Assembly: GCF_011059135.1 (NCBI RefSeq)
Contig: NZ_JAALGD010000002.1
Span: 248,001-312,000, forward strand
Origin: Brevibacillus sp. SYP-B805
Lineage (GTDB): Bacteria; Bacillota; Bacilli; Brevibacillales; Brevibacillaceae
Reading direction: 5' to 3'
DNA: 64,000 nucleotides
The position numbers were made by a program, and so were the translations under genes. Shown piece after piece: positions 1 through 8,410 of this stretch. The notes below the pieces were generated by a model. That model searched no databases. It was not told the DNA's origin and saw nothing but the letters and a program-made list of their open reading frames with translations. The number at the start of each line of letters is the position of its first letter. Position 1 is the stretch's first letter.

Positions 1-221
1 CTCGTGCGGGAGAGCCTGCCCACTCTTTCCCGATAACGGCGTTGGCCGATCCCGACTATCGGAAAAACGAGACATCCGCATTCCCGTTCATCGGGACAAC
101 TCATGGGCGACCTTCAACGCTTCCGCCTTGGAGAATCTCGCAGCCAAACGATTCTCCTCTCTGGCAAGGCTGTCCACGTTTACTCTTCCCACTCATCGTA
201 CTTCCCTGCATTCAATTGTCG
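1..221 (-). ncRNA. T-box leader RNA, partial, valine (GTC) specifier
   Basis: Read on the minus strand, this is the 5' half of a T-box riboswitch that runs off the left edge. The AGTA loop-E motif is at 184-181. The distal part of Stem I has the AGAGAG bulge/loop motif near 162-157, with GGAGAATC (157-150) pairing to GATTCTCC (137-130). The right side of the specifier loop reads GAAG-GTC-G, which puts a GTC valine codon at 111-109. The stems CGTT/AACG and CCCAT/GTGGG close that loop on either side. The antiterminator with its conserved T-box sequence would lie left of position 1. In B. subtilis valS follows the spoVID-ysxE region, so this leader most likely controls valS. The motifs are seen directly; the target gene is inferred. 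Confidence 0.82.
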
Positions 222-226
222 CAACT

Positions 227-256
227 ATTATAAACGAACGGTGCCTGCCAAGTCAA
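227..256 (-). promoter_or_regulatory. sigma-A promoter of the T-box leader
   Basis: On the minus strand TTGACT (256-251) and TATAAT (232-227) are separated by 18 bp. Transcription would start near 220, just ahead of the Stem I sequences of the T-box leader. The promoter lies directly after the stop codon of the STAS gene, so the leader can be transcribed independently of it. Confidence 0.75.
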
Positions 257-268
257 ATGGGGATCCGT

Positions 269-583
269 TTAAGATGCCGGTTTCAGCGGGACGCCCAAGG
301 CTTCCGCAAATCCCAGGATGCGCAGGATATCCAGTATCTCTTCCCGGATATTGACGATCTCCATCGCCCTGCCGCCTGCCAGCAGCTCTTTTGTCGCGTA
401 ATACAGGCTGCCGATGCCGGATGAATCCACAAACGTTACGCCCTGAAAATCAACCGAAATGGAGGAATAACGCTCTCCGCACTGCCGCAGCACCTCCCCC
501 AGCTTGCTCCCAACCGTCATATCCAATTCGCCTTCCAGATAGAGAGTGGCATGGTCCTGTTCTTCTTCGATCCGGTAATTCAT
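269..583 (-). CDS. STAS-domain anti-sigma factor antagonist
   Basis: A 104-residue single STAS domain of the SpoIIAA/RsbV family. The FVDSSGIGSL segment carries the serine that a partner anti-sigma kinase would phosphorylate; the unphosphorylated form sequesters the anti-sigma factor. The ATG is preceded by GGAAAGGAG. It follows a PP2C-type phosphatase gene on the same strand with a 164-bp gap, which suggests a phosphatase/antagonist pair in one partner-switching pathway. No anti-sigma kinase or sigma factor gene is adjacent, so the output is unknown. The length is normal for the family. Confidence 0.9.
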   Translation of the reverse strand: MNYRIEEEQDHATLYLEGELDMTVGSKLGEVLRQCGERYSSISVDFQGVTFVDSSGIGSLYYATKELLAGGRAMEIVNIREEILDILRILGFAEALGVPLKPAS

Positions 584-747
584 CCGTCAAGCTCCTTTCC
601 TGCCCGTGCTCCCCCGCACGTCCATCAGCGTATGCCTTTCCCTGTTCATTACCCGTTTCGCCGCGAATGTAAACATTCCTGCCACGGGCGCAGCCGCAGC
701 TTACCATTCCTGATTGTATCATCAATGGCAATCCTGCGCCAAGCGTG

Positions 748-2895
748 TCACCGCCCCGACCGCGCAGCCGTGCTGCCGGGGAGAGGAGCCGCTGCGGGGC
801 GCGCTTTTACATCCAGGATCAGCAGGGAAATGTCATCTTCCTGTTCCATGGCGCGCGTCCTCTGCCGGACCTCTTCCTCGATGGCGGCGATCCGGTCGCT
901 GGCCTCCCGTTTATCGGCCGAAACAGCAGCCCGGAACCGCTGCAGCCAGTCCTGTGCGGTCAGCGCCTCTTCCTTTCTGCCCAGGTCAGTCAAGCCATCC
1001 GTATAGATCACCAGGATAAAGTCTTCTTCCACCGGCCATTCGTCCATCTTGTATCGCGTCTCCGGAATGAGGCCCAGACCGATGCCATTCGCACATGGCA
1101 AAATCATCTGTTTGGCAGCAGAAAGATAAAGCGGCTGCGGATGTCCGGCCCGGCTGGTGCGCAGCACGCCGGCCTGTTGATCGTATACGGCCACAAACAT
1201 GGTGATGAATGAGCGTGTTTTGGCCAAGTCTTCGTGCATCAGGCGATTGAGCCTGTCCAGAATTTCATTCGGCGCCATCGTCGTTTGCAGGACGGCCCGA
1301 AACGCGATGCGCAGCCCTGTCGTCAGCAGGCTGGCGGGAATCCCGTGTCCGGAGATGTCGGCCACCAGAAAACAGCTGAACCGATCGTCAATGGCCACGT
1401 AATCGACATAATCGCCGCCGATCGACGCGACCGGCAGATAGACGGCTTTCGCCTGCAGACCGGGCAGCACAAGCCGTTCTTTCGGGATCAGGGAAAACTG
1501 GATCCGGGACGCAAGCTCCATTTCCTGTTCCATCAAGCGCAGTTCCAACGCCTGCTGGTTTTGCAGGCAGCGCTGGATCAGACCGCGGATATGGATGGCA
1601 AGCAGGTTGAAGATGGAATCCTCCATCTCCGTATCGCTGCGGAAGGTGGGCGTGGTCAGCGCCTCAATCACGATCTGCCGGGGCACAAGCGGCGTATCGG
1701 CCCGATCGCCCACCAGGACGGTGAGGGAGACCGGTCTGTGCGGCGTCTCACCGCGCGCTTCCGGGCGGCCGCGCACGGTCTCGTAATAGCTTGTCCCTCC
1801 TTGTGAGCGCAGAGAGATGCGGAGGAAATCCAGCCCGATCATGTTGGCATACCAGGCGTCCGCGATCTCTTCGATCAGTTGGTGCAGGTTTTCAAAATGA
1901 ACCTCCCGCATGCTCTGCCGGTTGCTTTCCACCAGCAGCATTTCATAGCTTTGCTTGGCGGACAGCAGATTGGAGAGATGTTCATTTTTCTGCCTGATCT
2001 CCTGCATGTTCTCTTCAAACTGCTTCTCCAGGCTGCGCGAGAGATGAAACATTTCTTGCATGGCCGCGTCATTCTCCCGTCTTGTGAAATAGATTCGCCC
2101 CAGCAGCATGAACAGACTGATGCCCGTGCCCAGCAGGAAAACGGGCGGATGATGCGGGATGGCGATCAGGAGAATGATGGACAGAAAAAAATAGGCACGG
2201 TTGACATGATCGTCGCGGAATTGGAAACTAAGCTTCTCGTGAAAATAGAGATATTCATCCAGCACATCCACTTTTCCCCGCAATTTGCGCATGTTGTACA
2301 ACCCGAGCAGGATCACCGCAAAGGTCACGGCCGTAAGGATCTCCATCGGCTTCTTGAAGAAATGGTGTCCGGTCGTGTCGAATAACAGGAACAAAACGGC
2401 CCCGACCAACAGCAGGTGGTTATGGTCGCGTTGGGCGTTTTTTTCATTCCCCATGTATACGGTATAGGCCCTGCCCAGGATAAAGAGGGAAGCCTGCGCA
2501 TGTACCAGCGGCTCATACAGCGCGGATCGGGAGGGATCGAACCAGACGGTCAGGGTATACGTCAGATAGATGGCAGAAAGGATGATGATGTCCAGAACGG
2601 ATTTCCACCGCTCATAATACAGATGGGGAGACAGCGGAAACGCATGAAACGCCATCAGCAGAAACAGATAGAACAGAAACGAAACGGGGGACGCGAGCAG
2701 CTTCAGCAGCAGGTTGGGATGCAGACGGAAGAGATGCCCCAACCCCCAGGCCAGGAGTGCCATGCCATAGAGAAAAGAGAAATCATACCAGCGCTTGAAC
2801 GTGATCAAATGCCGCGAGGAGAGCAAAAACAGGCAGGCGACAAACACGCCGGTGGCGTATAACGACGCTTCCCAAATCACCCAATCACCTACCAT
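748..2895 (-). CDS. Membrane PP2C-type (SpoIIE/RsbU) serine phosphatase
   Basis: A 715-residue protein. The first ~275 residues hold about eight hydrophobic segments. A coiled-coil and linker region (about 285-465) follows, then a C-terminal SpoIIE/PP2C domain. The metal-binding phosphatase motifs are visible: GGDYVDY (about 493), ADISGHG (about 511), YTDGLTD and EDDISLLI near the end. It should dephosphorylate a STAS-domain antagonist, and such a gene follows it at 269-583. The membrane region suggests a sensor for an unknown signal. The start is the ATG at 2895 with a weak AGGAA site; an internal GTG a few codons later is possible. Confidence 0.88.
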   Translation of the reverse strand: MVGDWVIWEASLYATGVFVACLFLLSSRHLITFKRWYDFSFLYGMALLAWGLGHLFRLHPNLLLKLLASPVSFLFYLFLLMAFHAFPLSPHLYYERWKSVLDIIILSAIYLTYTLTVWFDPSRSALYEPLVHAQASLFILGRAYTVYMGNEKNAQRDHNHLLLVGAVLFLLFDTTGHHFFKKPMEILTAVTFAVILLGLYNMRKLRGKVDVLDEYLYFHEKLSFQFRDDHVNRAYFFLSIILLIAIPHHPPVFLLGTGISLFMLLGRIYFTRRENDAAMQEMFHLSRSLEKQFEENMQEIRQKNEHLSNLLSAKQSYEMLLVESNRQSMREVHFENLHQLIEEIADAWYANMIGLDFLRISLRSQGGTSYYETVRGRPEARGETPHRPVSLTVLVGDRADTPLVPRQIVIEALTTPTFRSDTEMEDSIFNLLAIHIRGLIQRCLQNQQALELRLMEQEMELASRIQFSLIPKERLVLPGLQAKAVYLPVASIGGDYVDYVAIDDRFSCFLVADISGHGIPASLLTTGLRIAFRAVLQTTMAPNEILDRLNRLMHEDLAKTRSFITMFVAVYDQQAGVLRTSRAGHPQPLYLSAAKQMILPCANGIGLGLIPETRYKMDEWPVEEDFILVIYTDGLTDLGRKEEALTAQDWLQRFRAAVSADKREASDRIAAIEEEVRQRTRAMEQEDDISLLILDVKARPAAAPLPGSTAARSGR

Positions 2896-2913
2896 TCCGT
2901 TCGGTTCCTAGCC

Positions 2914-2941
2914 ATTCTATACCCGCTTTCCGGCATGGCAA
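2914..2941 (-). promoter_or_regulatory. Candidate sigma-A promoter for the PP2C/STAS pair
   Basis: On the minus strand TTGCCA (2941-2936) and TAGAAT (2919-2914) are 16 bp apart, about 20 bp before the phosphatase start codon. The placement is reasonable but the -35 box is imperfect. Confidence 0.4.
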
Positions 2942-2994
2942 AACCTCGGCACTGCCGTGTTCGACGGCGCATATACTGAAACGAGGTGATTGCG

Positions 2995-3177
2995 ATGAAT
3001 CCCCGTTGGAAGTACCACCCCACGTACTTGCGCATCAAATACGGCTGCAAGCAGATCCTGCTGCCGTTGATCTGTTTTCAGTTCATACGTACGGTCATTT
3101 TCCCCACCTCGTTTGATGTCATTATACTAGGGCTCTTGGCAGCGCTTTATGTGTCCATATCGCTGGACTGGATATGA
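2995..3177 (+). CDS. Small hydrophobic protein of unknown function
   Basis: A 60-residue protein with a basic N-terminus (MNPRWKYHPTYLRIKYGCK) followed by two hydrophobic stretches (about 20-32 and 41-57), probably a small membrane protein. The ATG at 2995 is chosen because GAGGTG lies 6 bases upstream; an earlier in-frame GTG at 2986 overlaps that ribosome-binding site. It is convergent with ysxE and separated from it by a hairpin. I recognise no named family. The clean start signals and strong amino-acid bias make it a credible gene. Confidence 0.6.
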   Translation: MNPRWKYHPTYLRIKYGCKQILLPLICFQFIRTVIFPTSFDVIILGLLAALYVSISLDWI

Positions 3178-3182
3178 GCGAA

Positions 3183-3209
3183 GCACAACGCCTCCGGGAG
3201 ACGTTGTGC
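3183..3209. terminator. Hairpin between convergent genes
   Basis: GCACAACG (3183-3190) pairs perfectly with CGTTGTGC (3202-3209) across an 11-base loop. It starts right after the stop codons of the small membrane protein (plus) and ysxE (minus). Neither side has a strong T-run, so termination is inferred from position. Confidence 0.45.
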
Positions 3210-4205
3210 CTAAAATGCCCGATGAATCCAGCGGTTGAGATGCATCAGGCGATCGATATCCTTTTCCAGCCGTTTGACGGCGTACAGTTCATTCCAGTCC
3301 CGCTTGCGTCCGTAGTAGATCTCAAGGTCGCGCATGACGCGTTCCGGAAAACAGAGGAAGGCGGCGGTCAGCTCAATCTCTTCCGGCCGCAGGGGAAAGA
3401 CGTTGGAATAGCGGCGAAGCAGTTCCGAAGCCGTGTCCGCATCCCCGCCCAGATGAAAATAGGTGCGGTAAAACAAGGTCAGGTCGCGAGCGGGCGAATC
3501 GAACACGGACCGGTCAAAATTGATCAGCCGCACCTGCCCGGAACGGTCGAGGATGAGATGGGCGGGATGGGGGTACCCATGGATGATCGAGAGGCGAAAA
3601 TGGGCGTGGGTGCGGTGTCTCTGCCGCCACTCCCGCAGCAGCCGGATCGCCTGCTCGGCCGCATCCCCGATAAACGCCTGATTGGCAAGAAAGACGACGT
3701 CAAAGGGGGACGGGTATGTACGGGACTGCGCGGCCTTGGCCTGCCGCTTCATTTCCGCCAGCCAGTATTCCCACCGGTTCAGCAGGGAGTCAACAAGCGG
3801 CTCTACCTGCCGCGGGTCATCAAACCGAAAGTTCTGGGTCAAATGGTGCAGTTCCGCCAACCGTTCAATCGTGGGCCCGGCCCATTCGGCCGGGCGCATC
3901 CCATCAGGCTTCAGACTCTGCTGCCACGCCGTCAGATAGTAGACGGCATCTCCGCGCTTGACGAACGGTTCGTCATACTTGGTATAGGTAAGCGGCACGC
4001 ATCCTTCCCACCCGCGCTGATGCAGGTGGCGGAGCACGCCGCTGATGTAATGGAGCCGGTTTGGCGGCGCGTTTGTCCGTTTGCATACATAGGAGCCGTA
4101 GGGCGTCTTGATCTTGTAGACATTGGGTGCCTTCAGCACCTCAACGGATTGGGCGAACATGTCATATTCCTGAATCAACGGAGGTATATCCTCAAAGCGG
4201 CTCAT
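3210..4205 (-). CDS. ysxE: Spore coat-associated protein YsxE (CotS/APH-like fold)
   Basis: A 331-residue protein with an aminoglycoside-phosphotransferase/CotS-type kinase fold. The usual HGDxHxxN catalytic loop is altered to HGYPHPAHLIL and the following metal-binding motif reads NFDRS, so catalysis is doubtful. B. subtilis ysxE lies beside spoVID, and that order is kept here. The ATG at 4205 is chosen because AAGGGGG lies 8 bases upstream; it overlaps the end of the preceding CotS-like gene by 14 bp, implying translational coupling. The likely role is in spore coat assembly in the mother cell. Confidence 0.85.
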   Translation of the reverse strand: MSRFEDIPPLIQEYDMFAQSVEVLKAPNVYKIKTPYGSYVCKRTNAPPNRLHYISGVLRHLHQRGWEGCVPLTYTKYDEPFVKRGDAVYYLTAWQQSLKPDGMRPAEWAGPTIERLAELHHLTQNFRFDDPRQVEPLVDSLLNRWEYWLAEMKRQAKAAQSRTYPSPFDVVFLANQAFIGDAAEQAIRLLREWRQRHRTHAHFRLSIIHGYPHPAHLILDRSGQVRLINFDRSVFDSPARDLTLFYRTYFHLGGDADTASELLRRYSNVFPLRPEEIELTAAFLCFPERVMRDLEIYYGRKRDWNELYAVKRLEKDIDRLMHLNRWIHRAF

Positions 4206-5196
4206 GGACAAACCCCCTTGTTTCTTCGGCACGATGCGCGATGTGGAGCAGCAGACGGTCTACCCGCTCCTGGGCTGCCAGCGCCTGCTCGATGCCGTGC
4301 GGCGACTGCTCATCCTTTTCCGAAGAAGCGTGGCATACATACTGTTCGATGCTGTGCCACGTCTCGTGCGGAAAAGCCATAAAAGCCAGCAGCATCTTGT
4401 AATCTTCATAACCGAGCTGTTTTTCGGCCATGTAGCCGTCAAGGAAGGCATCGATCCGCTGCGTATCCTCCGTGTCGGCATACAGCTGTTTGAGATACCC
4501 GGCGACGTCCCGCAGCTGTACGGACAAACCGGGACGGAAAAAACCGCGCAGCATGACCTTGTCGTTGACCAGCGCCCAGTTTTCTTTGCCCATGTGCCGG
4601 TGGGAAACCGCCAGCGAGTCGGCATCGGCATGCGTGCCGGTGAGCAGTTCGGCGCTGCGTTCCATCCTCTCCAGCAGCGGCGGAAACAGGCTGGCGACCC
4701 ATCGGTCCCGCTCGCTCAAAAAAGCATGCCGCAAGACAAACTCTTTCTTAAGCCTGCGCGCCCGTTTGGCTTCGGCAACGGCAAATCCCTGCTCTTTTTT
4801 CAACAGCTCCGCTGCATCCAGCAAATGGTTGGCCTGCTGGGCCTCATGCATCTTTCCCACCATCCGCCCGCACGTTTCGGCATGAACAGGCGATGGCTCA
4901 AACGGTTCCGCTCCCCGCAGATGGTCGGTCATCGTGAAGCCTTTGCGCCCGACAACAACGAATGGCTTGGAATCGCGGGTCCGAATAAAACGCTCAACCT
5001 CCCGAAACCCTGCGCGTGCCAATTGTTCCCGCCAGGCAAACGACCAGCGCATCACGTCGATTCGCGGCCACATCCGCAGCTCCTTCGGCCCCCGGTTGGT
5101 CTCCAGCAGATAATAATCGTCGTGCGGCGTGATTTGAATCACCCTTACCTTGTAGCGCTGACATACCTGTGTCAGGTCGATCCGCTCACGTGCCAC
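4192..5196 (-). CDS. CotS-like spore coat protein (APH-fold paralogue)
   Basis: A protein of about 334 residues related to the downstream YsxE, probably an APH-fold pseudokinase. The region SHRHMGKENWALVND corresponds to the catalytic loop of real kinases (HGDxHxxN) but lacks the aspartate. The GTG at 5196 is preferred because GGAGGGGAGG sits 5 bases upstream; an earlier GTG at 5217 overlaps the spoVID stop but has no ribosome-binding site. It lies between spoVID and ysxE, so a mother-cell coat role is likely. It may be an extra copy relative to B. subtilis. Confidence 0.82.
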   Translation of the reverse strand: MARERIDLTQVCQRYKVRVIQITPHDDYYLLETNRGPKELRMWPRIDVMRWSFAWREQLARAGFREVERFIRTRDSKPFVVVGRKGFTMTDHLRGAEPFEPSPVHAETCGRMVGKMHEAQQANHLLDAAELLKKEQGFAVAEAKRARRLKKEFVLRHAFLSERDRWVASLFPPLLERMERSAELLTGTHADADSLAVSHRHMGKENWALVNDKVMLRGFFRPGLSVQLRDVAGYLKQLYADTEDTQRIDAFLDGYMAEKQLGYEDYKMLLAFMAFPHETWHSIEQYVCHASSEKDEQSPHGIEQALAAQERVDRLLLHIAHRAEETRGFVHEPL

Positions 5197-5213
5197 CTTA
5201 TCCTCCCCTCCGC

Positions 5214-6638
5214 TCACTGGGGAATGTAAAGAATTTGTCCCTCCGAAACGCGGTCGGAGGTGAGATTGTTGATTTCCAACAGGCGGGAAGTCGACAGGTT
5301 GTAACGGGCGGCGATCGATTCGATCGTCTCGTTGCGCTGAATGATGCAGATGCGCAGCCTGCTCATCTTCTCTTCCGATTGGCGCACCACCGACGTCAGA
5401 TTGCTCAACGACTCCAGGCGCTTGCGCCTTTCTTCGCCCTCGGCCGACCAGCGTCCGCCGGCAGGGGAGGAATCATCTGCATCGACAATGGCCGGCGGCT
5501 CGGGCATGCGTTTGGCCTGCGTGAAGATGGTGGTAATGTTCACCTTCGCCTCCGGTTCGGGCGCCGCTTTGCTGCCGATCGCCACCTTCATCTCTTTGGC
5601 GTCATCGTGCGTTTCGGCCAAGACGGGCTCCTCCACCGTCTCCGCCGTTTCCACTGTTTCCACTGTCTCCGCTGTCTCTGCCAGTGCCTCAGCCGCCTCA
5701 TCCAAGCCGCCGGCTGCCTGCGGCTGGTTCTCCGGATGCCCGGCAGCCGCCTCTACGGGAAGGATGGCATCCGGCTGTTCTTGTGGAGTGCCAGTTTGCC
5801 ATTCCGCATCAAGCCTGGATGATTCAGACAGATCGCCGTACAGCGGTTGGGCCGATTCGTCCCGATAAGAAGCAACCGGCTGCGCGGACTCCTGGTCATA
5901 CGAGCTGAACGGCTGCCCATGGCTGACCTGCTCTTCATCCGCAGCCGTCGGGAAATGATAGAATCCGGTCTCCCCCTTGTCATCTGCGGCAAAGACCGCA
6001 GCTACCCCCTCTCTTCCCGGCTGTTCCTGCAAACGGATCTCCTCTTCCAATTCCGCCAGCTTCCGTTCAATCTCTTCCAGGGAGTCGGGGTGCGGCACAT
6101 GCTCTTGCGCTTCGTCCGTCACATGAACAAATTCCCATTTCTCCTCCGCGTGCTCTTCTGCGGCATCCCCCTGTGTGCGCATGGTGATCCCGGCAATTTT
6201 CAGCACCGCCTGGATTTGCAGCTGGGAAGGATGGTCCAGCTGATAATCGAAGCTGTCCACGATCGCGTAGATATCGCCGATCTCCTCCACTCGCGCCAGG
6301 GGAATCGAGATGTTTACGGGGATGCGGTGGGCGATTGATTCTTCGGTTGTGTAGGGGAACGTTCCAGACTTGTTTTCTTCCAGTTGAAAGGGCGTAAATC
6401 TCATTGCCGCCACCAATGTATCGCCGTCGGCCGCATCCTCCTCCCTCTCCGGTCGATAGGGTTCATATTTGCCGTACAAGTGCAGGCAGCCGGTGATGGA
6501 AATCTCCTGCTGGCTCTCGATGATTTCCACATCCGGCTGCAGCTCCAGCTCCCGCAGCTCCCCGATGCCGGTTTTATCTGATGAGAGGAAAACAGTTTCC
6601 TTGATTTGAAACGACAGCAAACCATCCTGCAAAGCCAC
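5214..6638 (-). CDS. spoVID: Stage VI sporulation protein D, coat encasement factor
   Basis: A 474-residue protein. The N-terminal ~150 residues match the SpoVID beta-rich domain. A long acidic, Pro/Ala/Glu/Thr-rich low-complexity middle follows, then a C-terminal LysM repeat (from about RICIIQRNETIESIAARY to ILYIPQ). SpoVID directs coat proteins to encase the forespore, and the LysM domain ties it to other morphogenetic factors. The GTG at 6638 is selected because GGAGG lies 7 bases upstream; an ATG at 6662 would overlap this site. The gene heads the spoVID-cotS-like-ysxE cluster. Confidence 0.92.
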   Translation of the reverse strand: MALQDGLLSFQIKETVFLSSDKTGIGELRELELQPDVEIIESQQEISITGCLHLYGKYEPYRPEREEDAADGDTLVAAMRFTPFQLEENKSGTFPYTTEESIAHRIPVNISIPLARVEEIGDIYAIVDSFDYQLDHPSQLQIQAVLKIAGITMRTQGDAAEEHAEEKWEFVHVTDEAQEHVPHPDSLEEIERKLAELEEEIRLQEQPGREGVAAVFAADDKGETGFYHFPTAADEEQVSHGQPFSSYDQESAQPVASYRDESAQPLYGDLSESSRLDAEWQTGTPQEQPDAILPVEAAAGHPENQPQAAGGLDEAAEALAETAETVETVETAETVEEPVLAETHDDAKEMKVAIGSKAAPEPEAKVNITTIFTQAKRMPEPPAIVDADDSSPAGGRWSAEGEERRKRLESLSNLTSVVRQSEEKMSRLRICIIQRNETIESIAARYNLSTSRLLEINNLTSDRVSEGQILYIPQ

Positions 6639-6673
6639 CTGTGCTCCTCCTTTCGAGTCCATCCATTCCCTAT

Positions 6674-6701
6674 ACTATATGGACATTGCCGCAGTTTTAG
6701 A
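6674..6701 (-). promoter_or_regulatory. Candidate mother-cell (sigma-E type) promoter of spoVID
   Basis: On the minus strand CATATAGT (6681-6674) resembles the sigma-E -10 box CATACAnT. TCTAAAA (6701-6695) lies 13 bp upstream as a possible -35. The position about 36 bp before the start codon fits. The match is partial and rests partly on the known mother-cell expression of spoVID. Confidence 0.4.
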
Positions 6702-6793
6702 CCACGGCGGCAAAGGAGCAAAAGAGATTGGAAGATTGGCCGCCAACCTGACGATGATAGGAGAAAGGGGGGCGGGGGGCTATGGGGACGCGT

Positions 6794-7648
6794 TCATGGT
6801 TGGCTGATGGAGATATCCCCTGTCGAACTGCGAACGTTGATCAACGGCCCGCCGCTGCCAATCGAAGCCTTCAACTGCCGCTCCGATTGATGCGCAATGT
6901 TCAGGTGGTCAAGCGTGACGGACAGGTCTCCTGCGTTCGTTTCCACATCCAGGGAGGCTGCAGCGGGGGGCGTTTCCAGCCGGATCACGACATCCCCCGT
7001 GGATGTTTCCACCCCCACGTTTCCGGCCAGCCGGACAAGGCTGAGCTCTTCCACCGAGCCTGTGGCGGTATTGATTTCGACACCGCCGTCGATATGCAGA
7101 AGCCGCATGTCTCCCGTGCTGGTGGACACCTGCATCTCCTCGCCGGTAAAACCGTTGATCTCGATATCGCCGGTCGCGGTGTCGAGTTTGAACCGCTTTT
7201 CCTGCAAGGGCTGGCTGCTTTCCACGTCGCCGGTTTGCGTGGTGATCCGAAGCCGGTCGAAGATTTTTTCCGGCAGGGCGACTTGAAGATTCAAGTCCTG
7301 CCCCGGCCCGAAATCAAAGAATCGCTCCTCTTCCGCCACTTTGATCTCAAGGGCATCGCCGTTCTCTCTTACCTCCAGCAAACCGCCGCTTGCGGCCTGT
7401 ATATAGCTATCCCCGGTCAATCCGATCTGAATGGTATCATCCGCGCTGCGGGTAAGCCGCACATCCGCCGTTGCCGTGTCAATCGCGACGCTGGACACAT
7501 CCTTGCCGCTCACGCTTTTTTGCTCATGGACGGCGGTCTTTTGAATAGGCAGCGCCTTGTTTTTGATAGAGAGATAGAGAAGGCCGGAAACGCCGATCAG
7601 GAAGAAGAGAAACGCGAGCACAGCCACTTTCTTCAGCAATCGTCCCAT
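6794..7648 (-). CDS. DUF4097 (LiaG/YvlB-like) beta-helix membrane-anchored protein
   Basis: A 284-residue protein with an N-terminal membrane anchor (about residues 5-28). The rest consists of repeating short beta-strands with TGDVE, TGDIEI, TGDMRL, TGSVEEL and TGDVVIRL motifs, typical of DUF4097 putative adhesin/beta-helix proteins on the outer face of the membrane. It starts 1 base after the stop of the DUF1700 gene, with GGGGGG 6 bases upstream of the ATG. Such pairs are often linked to cell-envelope stress. The molecular role is unknown. Confidence 0.85.
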   Translation of the reverse strand: MGRLLKKVAVLAFLFFLIGVSGLLYLSIKNKALPIQKTAVHEQKSVSGKDVSSVAIDTATADVRLTRSADDTIQIGLTGDSYIQAASGGLLEVRENGDALEIKVAEEERFFDFGPGQDLNLQVALPEKIFDRLRITTQTGDVESSQPLQEKRFKLDTATGDIEINGFTGEEMQVSTSTGDMRLLHIDGGVEINTATGSVEELSLVRLAGNVGVETSTGDVVIRLETPPAAASLDVETNAGDLSVTLDHLNIAHQSERQLKASIGSGGPLINVRSSTGDISISQP

Positions 7649-7649
7649 C

Positions 7650-8201
7650 TCATTCCCCCCTGATCAATCGCAGATTAAATCGCACATAAAGGACGGTAAG
7701 CCGATACATCCACTTCGTAACATAATACAGCACGATGGCAACCAGCAGGCCGAAGCCGACTGCAGCCATGCCGCCGAAAACCGCATACGCCATCTCATCC
7801 CCGCTGACCGGCGGGGCCAGATAAGCCATCAGCGCAACCGGCGACAGGATCAGGGCGAAGGCAGCGACCCACAGGCCGATGATGCTGCCGGCGATCGCCA
7901 GAAAGGGGCCCAACACAACCACCACATTGAAAAATCCCAGCCCGATTCCCGCGATGATCATCCGGGGGGCTTTTGGGATGGTGGCGTTGGCTTTCATGCG
8001 GCTCAGGTGGTAACCGGTCAGGATCTCTTCGGCGATCTGCGCCGGACTGCCCAAAGAGGCCGCAATCTCCTCTTCCTTTTTGCCTTTTTCCATCTCAGCC
8101 AAGAAATGTTGGGTATAATTTGACAGGAGGTCCAACCGCTCCTTGTCGGGCAGCTCGCTCAGCCGTTGGTCCAATTCCCTGATAAACTCCACCCTTGTCA
8201 T
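7650..8201 (-). CDS. DUF1700 (HAAS-domain) membrane protein
   Basis: A 183-residue protein. The N-terminal helical HAAS/DUF1700 domain (MTRVEFIRELDQRL to about residue 70) is followed by three or four membrane segments (about 80-165). DUF1700 proteins commonly sit next to a PadR regulator and a DUF4097 partner. The DUF4097 gene is immediately downstream here, but no PadR gene is present. The ATG at 8201 has GGGAGG 7 bases upstream; another ATG directly precedes it at 8204. Confidence 0.83.
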   Translation of the reverse strand: MTRVEFIRELDQRLSELPDKERLDLLSNYTQHFLAEMEKGKKEEEIAASLGSPAQIAEEILTGYHLSRMKANATIPKAPRMIIAGIGLGFFNVVVVLGPFLAIAGSIIGLWVAAFALILSPVALMAYLAPPVSGDEMAYAVFGGMAAVGFGLLVAIVLYYVTKWMYRLTVLYVRFNLRLIRGE

Positions 8202-8363
8202 CATCTTTCCTCCCGATTCTGCCAGTGCCGGCCCGGATGAACCCTCATTCTTGCGCAGACTGGAGAACATTGTACCCGAACCGGCATGCATCCTTGTTCC
8301 ATCTCCGGATGGTTTTTTTCCTCCATCCCCGGACGGAGTTCATTCTCCAGTATACGATGCTTT

Positions 8364-8394
8364 GACAAAAAGAAGGAGGGGTTCTCCCTCCTTC
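8364..8394 (-). terminator. Rho-independent terminator of the 5'-nucleotidase gene
   Basis: On the minus strand GAAGGAGGG (8394-8386) pairs with CCCTCCTTC (8380-8372) across a 5-base loop, and TTTTTGTC follows. It begins 17 bases after the nucleotidase stop codon. Confidence 0.88.
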
Positions 8395-8410
8395 CGCTGC
8401 GCACGTTCTC

